DNA of 20,000 bases from Seminavis robusta (GCA_903772945.1 CAICTM010001889.1:1-20000), one strand, 5' to 3'. Positions 1-7,706 are shown, counted from the stretch's first letter. The notes: a model not told the origin generated them from the letters alone. A program made the numbers and translations.

Positions 1-2
1 TG

Positions 3-167
3 AAGAAGAAGAGCAATTCGGTCGCCTACCATTATGTTCGTGAAAGAGTCGCTGCAGGCATGGCAAACATCACATACGAGAATACTGAGAGCAATCTGGC
101 GGACATGCTGACGAAGATCCAGAACGGGCCTGTGAGACAGCGACTGGTGTCGAAAGTCCTCTATTAA
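3..167 (+). CDS. Ty1/copia Pol polyprotein, C-terminal RNase H fragment (partial)
   Basis: Fifty-four codons are open from the window edge to TAA. They contain the pattern KKKSNSVAYHYVRE, then a VAAGM-type step, then ESNLADMLTK. This is the hallmark end of the copia RNase H domain, in which the conserved Asp of the NLAD(M/I)LTK motif closes the catalytic region. The first residues of the gene lie outside the window, so no start is given. In the family this domain removes the RNA strand during reverse transcription in virus-like particles. The frame has no stops or shifts here, so this end of the element is not visibly decayed. Confidence 0.85.
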   Translation, partial: KKKSNSVAYHYVRERVAAGMANITYENTESNLADMLTKIQNGPVRQRLVSKVLY

Positions 168-205
168 CAATCTGCAAAAGGCAACATGACCATAGGGTGG
201 GCCGT

Positions 206-402
206 TGTGGTTAACGGCAGGTCTGAGCCTCCAAGGGGCCTTGCCCCAAGGGTACATCCTGTTTCAGACTCCTGAAGTCTGTTTTCCCATTCCAAGTGCA
301 ATCTAGCGTGAGATAGATCCCCCCCTAGCTTGAGGGGACCGAAAATGACCTGTGGTAGCGATTTATGACTATCCAGTTACCAGATTACTAAAATCAACCA
401 CA
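206..402 (+). repeat. Candidate 3' LTR of the copia element
   Basis: The segment begins TGTGGTT and ends AACCACA, a perfect 7-bp inverted repeat with the TG...CA ends typical of LTRs. It starts 38 bases after the Pol stop codon. It contains three short GC-rich hairpins (235-247, 265-281, 322-337). Its 197-bp length is plausible for a compact copia LTR. No second copy is in the window, so this remains a prediction from the ends alone. Confidence 0.5.
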
Positions 403-843
403 CAACAACAACCAAGTAGTAACACACACAAAAAATAACGAAGTTTTATTATTTAGGCCGCACCTCAATAGACCACCCGCTGAACGGAGCCAAGTAGTAA
501 CACACACAACTATAGCAACCTCTCTATCAACACCACCATCATCAGCCTTTTTCGTTACTTGATTGATGACACAATCCAAGTACATATTTTAGCCCAGCAC
601 TGATGAGTCGAGTCTCACATATCATACGAGGCGATGAAAGAGCCTGTGGCTATTGAAGCAAGAGGGATAATGGTAACGACTCGATAGTCTAGATCGCTGA
701 ATTTGCCCACAAGAATTTGCTTAGAGGCTCCAGCATCACGTGTGATCGTGCCAACTGATGATTAGGGCAGGAAGGTTCGGTCTGAGGCCAACCTGGATCT
801 TTTGACGCACCGTTGGCCATCAAAAGATCACGAGTGACGAGTG
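403..843. other. Intergenic, no gene; direct and inverted repeats
   Basis: No credible coding region is present. It holds a 20-bp direct repeat (412-431 and 490-509, CCAAGTAGTAACACACACAA) and two interleaved inverted repeats at 786-829. The stretch around 600-639 superficially resembles a hammerhead ribozyme core, but the flanking strands are missing (see rejected items). Confidence 0.6.
786..829. repeat. Two interleaved inverted repeats (mutually exclusive hairpins)
   Basis: GGCCAAC at 786-792 is complementary to GTTGGCC at 812-818. GATCTTTTGA at 796-805 is complementary to TCAAAAGATC at 820-829. Because the arms interleave, only one hairpin can form fully at a time. No gene lies immediately downstream, so any role is unknown. 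Confidence 0.8.
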
Positions 844-942
844 AGTGCTTTACTCTGCAGTCAGTGCATCACAGCCAGTGCTTTACTCGAGTGCATCACA
901 GCCAGTGCTTTACTCCAGTGCATCACAGCCAGTGCTTTACTC
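844..942. repeat. 27-bp tandem repeat, three units plus a partial
   Basis: The 12-base word AGTGCTTTACTC recurs at 844, 877, 904 and 931, each of the first three copies followed by a stretch ending GTGCATCACAGCC. Units are 33, 27 and 27 bp, then a truncated copy. The lengths are multiples of three, so one frame stays open across it, but there is no ATG start or recognisable protein. It is best read as a minisatellite. Confidence 0.9.
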
Positions 943-1260
943 GATGCTACTGATGCTGTCATTGGTGGTCTATTTAAAAAAAAGCTTTGAAGTGGATCAG
1001 AGAAGGCTGCTGGTACAGGATGAGTAACCGAGGACTGGTGACGGAAACTGCGTTTTGTAGGCGCGGGGACTGTGTCAGGATCAGTGAAAACAAAGTCAAA
1101 GTGGTTGGAACTGAGACCATAGTCTATGCCAACAAGAAGCTGCTATGGCTGATGAAAAGGGAGAGATGCATGGACGACAACAATAAGCTCAGATAAGGGC
1201 TACATACGCAGAGATACAGGAATTGCCTGATGGAATTGATCATGCGGTGAAGAATCGGGT
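943..1260. other. Intergenic, no gene recognised
   Basis: Short open frames here begin with GTG or lack any family resemblance. No promoter, RNA gene or transposon feature is recognised. Confidence 0.5.
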
Positions 1261-1615
1261 GAAGCTGTTGTCCCAGCCTGAAGCTGTTGTCCCAGCCTGA
1301 AGCTGTTGTCCCAGCCTGAAGCTACTAGTATGGTCCCCGCCTGAAGGTGTGGTCCCAGTCTGAAGCTGTGGACAACCTGAAGCTGTTGTCCCAGCCTGAA
1401 GCTGTGTCCCAGCCTGAAGCTGTTGTCCAGCCTGAAGCTTGGTCCCAGCCTGAAGCTGTTGTCCCAGCTGAAGCTACTAGTTGGTCCCAGCCTGAAGTGT
1501 TGTCCCAGCCTGAAGCTGTTGTCCCAGCCTGAAGCTGTTGTCCCAGCCTGAAGCTACTAGTATGGTCCCAGCCTGAAGGTGTGGTCCCAGCCTGAAGTTA
1601 TGGTCCCAGCCTGAA
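1261..1615. repeat. ~19-bp minisatellite, 18 units
   Basis: Consensus unit GAAGCTGTTGTCCCAGCCT, counted as 18 units ending CTGAA. Variants contain CTACTAGTATGG or CTACTAGTTGG in units 4, 12 and 16. The pair 'CTACTAGTATGGTCCC unit then GGTGTGG unit' occurs twice (units 4-5 and 16-17), showing higher-order duplication. Several units carry 1-2 base deletions, so no reading frame is conserved and the array is not protein-coding. Confidence 0.93.
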
Positions 1616-2400
1616 GTTTTTGCAGACAATTTTCGTTGACGATTTTGCACCCTGCGCACCGCACGGTACAAATTAAAAGCTTCGGAAATCCTGCATTCAA
1701 GGAATTTTATTTTTATTATCTTACTAGTCTTAGTTACATCTATCGTGTTCAGAAAATGAACCTCTCCCACTCCACTCTGGTCGATCTACTCTAGCGTTCC
1801 AGCCATAAATTCAACCATTGAAACGCGAAAGCCCTTTTCTCTTCGTCGCTCCACAATGGCCGAATCACTCCACAATGGCTGCTTCAGGGCCACTCCACAA
1901 TGGCGGCTTCGGCAACAACAGGGACAGGAAGATCGTTCGTCGGCAACAGAGTAGCGGTCTTGTCAACTTTGTGAAAATTCTGGACTGCGAAAGAGGGCAA
2001 TTCGTTCGCTCGAGGAATGTACAATATTTAAGTATATCAAGTACCGAGAGTCTACTTACTAGTATCTGGTACAGCTGTACTCAGTAGCTTTTTCATGGAG
2101 CTGTTTGAAGTGCTCTTTGTTGAAAGCCTTTAAACATTTCAAACCGTGGCAGCAGTGATGGTTTAAAAATGCAGTAGGATTTTCTTTGACTAAATACATA
2201 TTAATTACTAGTGCATGTTTTACCACACCAAACCTGCTTCAACAAGGCCTCATAATTGCAGAATCAGCTTTTGTACTCTTTGCCCCTATTCAAAAGAGCC
2301 AAAGTAATCACGAATATCGCCACCAGTCTGCGGTACCAGTTACCAGTACCACCCGTACTATACCGGTGCCATCTACCGTAAAAGTCTGTCCAGTCACATG
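1616..2400. other. Intergenic, no gene; short CTCCACAATGGC repeats
   Basis: No recognisable gene in about 785 bp. CTCCACAATGGC occurs three times, at 1849, 1868 and 1893. An open frame at 1818-2087 covers these copies but has no ATG start and no family resemblance. Confidence 0.5.
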
Positions 2401-2460
2401 GATTTGATTCGTTCGATTGAATTTGTTCGATTGAATCGAATCATTCGATTCGTTTGATGA
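2401..2460. repeat. AT-rich TTCGATT palindrome block in the promoter of the 2678 gene
   Basis: The direct repeat GTTCGATTGAAT occurs at 2411-2422 and 2425-2436. It overlaps a perfect 8-bp inverted repeat GAATCGAA (2433-2440) / TTCGATTC (2444-2451). It lies about 220 bp upstream of the ATG at 2678. A related block stands upstream of the ankyrin gene at 11078-11097. It could be a protein-binding site or a remnant of a small palindromic element; the sequence does not decide. Confidence 0.6.
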
Positions 2461-2677
2461 ATCATGAAGCTTTATGGGGTCATACCGATACCCCCCCTGC
2501 CTGTCCTCCCAGTTCTTGTACTCTTAGGTTTCGTACAGTACCGGTACAGTCGAACCGGTATTCGATGTACGTGCTTATTAACAGCAAAGAACCAGCCAAA
2601 CAGGCGTCTCACCGGTATCTCCGCTCGATCTTCCACACTCACAACTTAAAAAGAAAAAGAAAACAAACAACCAAAAC

Positions 2678-4091
2678 ATGAACTTGCGTTTGCAATCCTA
2701 TTCCTTACTCTCGTTGCTGCTAGCCTCAAGTGCAGCGGCATCTCCCGTCGTTCCTGACGATGATGGTTTGCGCTGGGTCCAACAGGAGAATGTGACAACC
2801 ACTTGTGAGACTGAAGTTGAAGCTCTACAAGCCAACCAAGTGTTCCAGTATGCCAACATCACTTTGCTGATCAACTACTACGATGCAATCGGGTCGATGC
2901 GTGCGGCCCACTTCGATTCGGACTCTGGCGTCTTGACCAAAATCATCTCCAGCGGCGACCATGCCAAGATTAAGGGGTATCCAGAGTTCGTCGAAGCTTG
3001 TCAACGAGCTGGCTACCAGGCCGTGTCATACGACATGGACTACACTTGCACGGCCGCTGGACCAGATGGGAATGTCAGTTACATTGATCAGGTGAAACAT
3101 TATACTATCTGCGTTGGACCGTCATGTGGTGACGACGAAATACCGGCTAGTTTAAAAGCTACTGATGCAAAGGTGAGTTTGAGATGGAACTCTTTGAGAT
3201 TACGCCTATTTTAGTGGTACGCCTCATCTGAAAGCTACTGTTTCTGCACTGTTCCAGTTTGCTGGCGATTTCTGTACCGGCAATGTAGACTTCAAGAGCA
3301 ACTATTCGAGCTACGGTATCGCAGAGTTCAGCGGCAACCATTCAAGCGATGCTATCGATGGCGGTATCATTGGTACAGCCAACGAAGCCGACGAAGCGAA
3401 CAACGAGGAAATCTTAGACCTGGTGACAGCTGAAGACAAACCTGAAGAGGAATCCACCAGTGAACCAACCGAACTCGTCGACAACCAAAACATGACCGCG
3501 AGTGTAGGTGCAAGCACAATCTCAACTGAAGCTGCTCCACAAAAGATAGCAGCAGAAACTTTTCGTGATTTTGTGACTGGAGATGATACGAACTTTGATG
3601 ACGAATACCGTCTTCATGATGCTATCATTGCAGCATTCATACCACGCCTGAACGCTGGTGTCATTCCTGAAAGATCGGTGTCACACAGCGAGATTGTTGA
3701 CATGCTTCAAGACTGCTCCAACAACGACCAATCAAACAATGAAGACTTGCTCTCAAAGTTTAAAAAAGCAATTCCATCCATCATTGAAAAGGCAACAAAG
3801 AGATTTGCAACCGACACGGGACGTGTTGTGGAAGTAAACGATCAATCTTTTGAGCTTGGGGAGAACTACAAGAGCACTCTTAGATCGGCCACCGTTGCCT
3901 GCTTCACTGCATACGAAACCAAGCTACCTGACAGCTCTACCGCTGCATACGCTTCTTACATTGTAGCACCAATGGATTACGATTCCCAGACGCTTGATCC
4001 CTTGGCGTGTGCCCACAACCTTTACATGTTCATCGAAGCGGATGCCATGGAAATGCCAAACGAACCACTGTACTACATTCCCAAGAAGTAG
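2678..4091 (+). CDS. Secreted protein of unknown family, N-terminal part of a longer gene (442 aa to the first stop)
   Basis: Exons 2678-3172 and 3258-4091 join in phase 0. The 85-bp intron starts AAG|GTGAGT and ends TGTTCCAG. The ATG follows an A-rich leader (AACCAAAACATG). Residues 1-22 form a classic signal peptide: a basic start, a Leu/Ser-rich core, and SAAAS before SPVV. The region to residue about 175 is rich in spaced cysteines (TTCETE, YTCT, TICVGPSC, DFCTG) and NxS/T sites, suggesting a disulfide-bonded lumenal or secreted domain. An acidic Glu/Thr-rich linker follows. I do not recognise the family. The frame stops at TAG 4089-4091, but the same frame is open again at once for another 673 codons, so this is probably not the natural C-terminus. 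Confidence 0.7.
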
Positions 4092-4130
4092 TGCTTGGAG
4101 GGATTGGATCTTAAGGGCAACCTTCTTGGA

Positions 4131-6113
4131 ATGGCAGAACCAGGTGCTGTTGGACCTGCAGCTTCGGGCCCGGGCGTGCATTGGGCACCCTTGGATAAAC
4201 TGACACGGACTCCTCCTTCGAGTGAAGCTGCTTTCCTAGATAGCAACCCGAACGCGCCATCAACCAAGGATCACGAAAGAAAGATTTCAACCGGTGCAAA
4301 GGAGGCCATTTTGACAAGCAAGTTGAATAGATTGGGCCAAATTCTTTCTTGGGGGCATATGATTGACGAGTATCCTACGAACGGGCAGCTTCATGACTAC
4401 GAATGGGACCTTATCCTTGGTTCCCAACTCAATCCAAAGCTGGAGCTCTGGGCAGCCCATCAATTGGACCTCCTAGACGTTGGTCATTCTTGCATCACAA
4501 TGGAGGGTAACTTCATCGAAAAAGTATCCTGCCTTCGAGACGAGTTTCAAAAGTACCTTGACCAGGAGGCTATTGATATGGAGGCCCCCAATGGAGCCAC
4601 GATGATGGCATCAGCGTTTGAGTTTGCGGAAATGAAAAGCTTTGCTCGAATCTGGAGAAAACATCTGAGCGATACGTACTCGGAGCATTTAGATGAAGTC
4701 TACTGGAACCGAACCGCTGAAGGACTCATCAATGAGGAGTTCGCGGAATCTGCAATGCGGACGAGGCGTTCCGTGATGTACCCAGCACCCTATATTTTTG
4801 ACCGTAACATTGCTTTGTGGGACAAGAACAGTTTCACTCTTCCAATCCAAGCTACTCCCTTCCCACTTGGAGCAGATCGGGCATACTCTTCCCTGTCGGA
4901 CGGAGCGTCTACTCAATGCAGTCTGGATGCGCACTCGGACTACAAAGCGACCACGGCGACTGTAGAAGCTGCCACCAGTTTCAAGTCCGCACTGAATCGC
5001 AGATTCAAGGAGAGAAAAGGGGAACCCTTGACTAACATTGCTGATTGGAAGTACCATAATGCTGGAAGCGCTGACATCTTCCCAGAAGAAACAGTGAAGT
5101 TAGGTTCAGTTGCATTTGACGCAGAAGGAAATCTCCTGCCAGGTAACCTAACGAAACGAACTCTTGGAAGGACTGCTAAGTGGCTCATGGTTACCCCTTG
5201 GCTCCATGATGAGAACTTGCAAAATCTGGTGGAACGTTCGCAGCAAGATGAGATTCTCTATTCGAAGGCAGCAACCGAAGTGTACGATAGTGATCATCCT
5301 TGCGACAAGACAGCAACCAACACAGATCTCTTCGTATTTGCGATTTCGATTGCAATGGCAGGTTTTGGTGCCCTTACTGGCTTCTTGAAATCCGTTCACT
5401 CTTGCTTCCATTGGTGGGCGCTATTCTGCATTGGGAAGCCACCCGTACAAGCCGCAAATGCCAAGCCTCAGAAAGGTTGTCTACTTTACGAGATGTTTTT
5501 CGTTTTCCTTGGTATGCTGATCTTCATTGGTCTCTTTGTGCCCCTCGTTGTGCAAACTGTTGAAGAAGTCAAAGCAGCCAATTACAAGCGCGAGTTTGTG
5601 ACAATGAAAATGCACTACGGTGAATGGGATTACACTGCAGCTATGACCAACTCCATCAGCTCACCAACTCTAGTGACGTTTGTGCAAGCGGAATCATACT
5701 GCGAAGAAGCCAGGCCAACGGTGATGCTGACGATGTTGATTGTGGGCTTGGTGATAACTATTCTTGCCAATGCTCCCTTGATTGATCGTGCCCTTCGAGT
5801 TTTGAAACGATTTGTGAGTGGCCAAACCAAGGCTGCCTCCAACAACAGCTCGGGATATACAATTTATGATGAGGAGCTGGTGGCGTTGAATCCCGTCGAC
5901 ATTTCCGACTTCAAGAGACAATCTGTTCGCGATTGGGTCGCTAACACCCACCTTGGGCATTTCTTCCGTTGCTGTTGCTGCAGCCCTCAGGTGAACAATA
6001 CCATCAACACAGCTAGTCCCAGCGCAGCTCAAATCAAGCTGCTACATGCAACTCCACAGGTGCAGTACCAACTGGGTCTGCGACACCAACGGTTGCGACA
6101 GCAGGTAGTTTGA
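4131..6113 (+). CDS. Unknown multi-pass membrane region, in-frame continuation of the 2678 gene
   Basis: The frame is open from 4092, directly after the TAG and in the same phase as the upstream exon. 4131 is merely the first ATG. Only 39 bases separate it from the upstream stop, too little for a separate promoter and leader, so one ancestral gene is more likely than two. The protein has a long soluble part (to about 5320), hydrophobic segments near 5323-5385, 5488-5562 and 5718-5785, a CCCC cluster (about 5967-5978) that could be palmitoylated, then an Asn/Ala/Thr/Ser-rich end. No known domain is recognised. Two ways to remove the stop are possible: a weak intron 4088-4222 (donor AA|GTAGTG, branch-like CTGAC near 4199, acceptor TTCGAG), which keeps frame, or the stop is a true disabling mutation. 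Confidence 0.5.
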   Translation: MAEPGAVGPAASGPGVHWAPLDKLTRTPPSSEAAFLDSNPNAPSTKDHERKISTGAKEAILTSKLNRLGQILSWGHMIDEYPTNGQLHDYEWDLILGSQLNPKLELWAAHQLDLLDVGHSCITMEGNFIEKVSCLRDEFQKYLDQEAIDMEAPNGATMMASAFEFAEMKSFARIWRKHLSDTYSEHLDEVYWNRTAEGLINEEFAESAMRTRRSVMYPAPYIFDRNIALWDKNSFTLPIQATPFPLGADRAYSSLSDGASTQCSLDAHSDYKATTATVEAATSFKSALNRRFKERKGEPLTNIADWKYHNAGSADIFPEETVKLGSVAFDAEGNLLPGNLTKRTLGRTAKWLMVTPWLHDENLQNLVERSQQDEILYSKAATEVYDSDHPCDKTATNTDLFVFAISIAMAGFGALTGFLKSVHSCFHWWALFCIGKPPVQAANAKPQKGCLLYEMFFVFLGMLIFIGLFVPLVVQTVEEVKAANYKREFVTMKMHYGEWDYTAAMTNSISSPTLVTFVQAESYCEEARPTVMLTMLIVGLVITILANAPLIDRALRVLKRFVSGQTKAASNNSSGYTIYDEELVALNPVDISDFKRQSVRDWVANTHLGHFFRCCCCSPQVNNTINTASPSAAQIKLLHATPQVQYQLGLRHQRLRQQVV

Positions 6114-6433
6114 ACACTGCCAGCAACACAGCCAGTCCAAGTGCAACCTCGAACCAAGCTGCTACATGCAACTCTGCAGGTGCTCATGTGAACAGTTTGA
6201 ACACTGCCAGCAACACAGCCAGTCCAAGTGCAACCTCGAACCAAGCTGCTACATGCAACTCTGCAGGTGCTCATGTGAACAGTTTGAACACTGCCAGCAA
6301 CACAGCCAGTCCAAGTGCAACCTCGAACCAAGCTGCTACATGCAACTCGGCAGGTGCTCATGTGAGCAGTTTGAACACTGCCAGCAACACAGCCAGTCCA
6401 AGTGCAACCTCGAACCAAGCTGCTACATGCAAC
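6110..6433. repeat. 87-bp tandem repeat, three full copies and one partial
   Basis: Full units run 6110-6196, 6197-6283 and 6284-6370, with a partial copy at 6371-6433. Copies differ at only a few bases (for example CTCTGCAGG versus CTCGGCAGG, and GTGAACAGT versus GTGAGCAGT), so the expansion is recent. The segment flanking the array on both sides (GGTGCAGT.CCA ... GACAGCAG, near 6057 and 6435) is itself duplicated and more diverged. Confidence 0.95.
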
Positions 6434-6643
6434 GGTGCAGTGCCAGCTTGTTCTGCGACTCCAATGGTTGTGACAGCAGTCAGTGTGGGCAACGCTAGCC
6501 ACACCACAAGCAATAATGGCAGCCCAACTTTTAGCTCCACGAGTATGCTTACTCAACCACGTCCATCACCGTCCAACCATCCACAACACCCACTTGCCTC
6601 CAACGTGGTCGTCATCCAGGCCAATCCTTGCCACCGTCCTTAG
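6110..6643 (+). pseudogene. Asn/Ala/Ser/Thr-rich repeat tail in a shifted frame
   Basis: The frame encodes a 29-residue unit (87 bp) repeated at 6110, 6197 and 6284, with a partial copy from 6371. A degenerate fifth copy lies upstream at about 5992-6060. It starts in the frame of the long membrane ORF but matches the unit in this frame after about 6030, where GCAGCTCAAATC lacks one base relative to GCAACCTCGAACC of the later copies. This indicates a one-base deletion in what was continuous coding sequence. There is no ATG at the start of this frame. Alternatively the stretch lies inside an intron (6105-6770) and is not translated. Confidence 0.45.
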
Positions 6644-6686
6644 TTGCAACTACTGCTGCTTTCAATCATGGCTTACAACCTCTTCC

Positions 6687-6786
6687 CTATGGAAACGCCA
6701 ACGCAACTACACCCATTCAGTCCCAACAACTTCATGCTATGGAAACGCCAACGCAACTACACCCATTCAGTCCCAACAACTTCATG
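6687..6786. repeat. Perfect 50-bp tandem duplication
   Basis: 6687-6736 and 6737-6786 are identical, beginning CTATGGAAACGCCAACGC, and a third copy starts (CTATGGAAA) at 6787. Because 50 is not a multiple of three, the duplication changes the reading frame. The identity of the copies implies a very recent event or an assembly artefact. Confidence 0.95.
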
Positions 6787-6953
6787 CTATGGAAATGAAG
6801 CTTAGGGAACATCAGAGAAAGAATGAAGAACAAGAGAAGATTCAACGAGCCCAAGACGAAGAAATGAGAAAGCTGAGAACCATGATGCAGTCCCTCGAAG
6901 ATCACGTAAAGGGCGCTGCAAGAGATCCAGATCCAGATATTATGTACTTGTAG
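6771..6953 (+). CDS. C-terminal coiled-coil segment of the 2678 gene (possible last exon)
   Basis: From 6771 the frame reads SQQLHAMEMKLREHQ and continues as a highly charged Lys/Glu/Gln/Arg helix with leucine and methionine spacing, ending at TAG 6951-6953. This looks like a short coiled coil. CCCATTCAG ending at 6770 could be a splice acceptor. Joined to the donor CAGCAG|GTAGTT at 6105, it continues the membrane ORF in phase 0. The same 9-base acceptor occurs in the first 50-bp copy (ending 6720), but splicing there would run into TGA. No ATG-initiated independent gene is convincing. Confidence 0.4.
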   Translation, partial: SQQLHAMEMKLREHQRKNEEQEKIQRAQDEEMRKLRTMMQSLEDHVKGAARDPDPDIMYL

Positions 6954-7706
6954 TGTGGAAAGGGAAGAACTGCCAAAAGATAGCCGAAGCTACCTGGTAG
7001 CTAGCTAGTAATCACACTTTGGATAGCCACATCTCTAGCTAGACACAATCTTGATGTACATGTAGAACGCAAACAGCAAATGCATCAGAGGATTTCTCTC
7101 CAGGTCCAAGATCAATAGTAAACATCCAATTTCGAGTTGGTCTTCCCATATCCTTGCCAAGGTTCTCCAGATCAGCGTTGGAGATCCTACTCATCACATG
7201 CACCAGAGGCACTTTCCTCCAACTCCAAACACCCTGCTGGCTCACATGTAGTTGAAAGGAGCAGGCAAGCAGTACAGTACTACAGTCGTAGCTAGTACCG
7301 CTAGCTAGACTACTACATCTGCGCTACCGCTACAGTCCATCACCCGCGACAGCCCCCTGTGACATCATAATTTCGGTTCAGTCACAGTTTTTGGCATTGC
7401 GGTCTTTTTCAATGACCAACTCAAATCTTGAAGAACCGCGACCTTCGAGACCTTCAACAACTTTTTTCTCGCACGAACTCGACGAAGTCATCGGCATACT
7501 AGCTAGTACTGGTACTGTACCTGGCTTGAAAGCACTGCTCAGAACTGATCAGAAAAGAAGTGTAGCTCCCACAACTTGTTTTTCGAGTACTGACAATTGT
7601 TAACTTGAAGCGCTCACCTCAGACCCCTCGGAAGAGTTCCATTCTTTGCTTGCTTTGACGCATCGGATACCCCAGCCAACAATATCTTTAAATCTATATT
7701 AGCATC
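6954..7706. other. Intergenic, 5' region of the kinase gene
   Basis: No gene is supported. The stretch is rich in CTAGCTAG-type words (about 7000-7050 and 7290-7310) and GTACTGTAC-type short palindromes. An open frame at 7391-7603 has a non-conserved composition and no ATG in good context. An in-frame TAA at 7689-7691 precedes the kinase ATG. Confidence 0.5.

Larger units (their letters stand above)
1..402 (+). mobile_element. 3' end of a Ty1/copia-type LTR retrotransposon (truncated by window edge)
   Basis: The window opens inside the last part of a copia polyprotein (RNase H end, stop at 165-167). A short untranslated stretch with a G-rich tract (about 194-202, AGGGTGGGC) follows, a possible polypurine tract. 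A candidate 3' LTR comes next (206-402). The family call rests on the Pol C-terminus; the outer boundary rests on the TGTGGTT/AACCACA inverted ends. The 5' LTR, gag, integrase and reverse transcriptase are outside the window, so activity and target-site duplication cannot be judged. Confidence 0.75.

Noticed and set aside
600..639. Hammerhead ribozyme-like core: CTGATGA (600-606), a bulged stem (GUC/GAU plus GUCUC/GAGGC), then GAAA (636-639)
   Set aside because: The closing pair of stem II is G-U, and no nearby strand gives both helix III pairing with the bases after GAAA and a helix I partner for the bases before CTGATGA, so no cleavage site can be placed.
786..829. H-type pseudoknot from the interleaved inverted repeats
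   Set aside because: Only one base would have to span the 7-bp stem, which is too short; alternative hairpins fit better.
1347..1770. Open frames on both strands through the 19-bp minisatellite
   Set aside because: Units carry indels, frames are not conserved between units, and the peptides are only the translated repeat.
7391..7603. Small + strand open frame before the kinase gene
   Set aside because: No ATG in good context and no family resemblance; it probably lies in promoter sequence.
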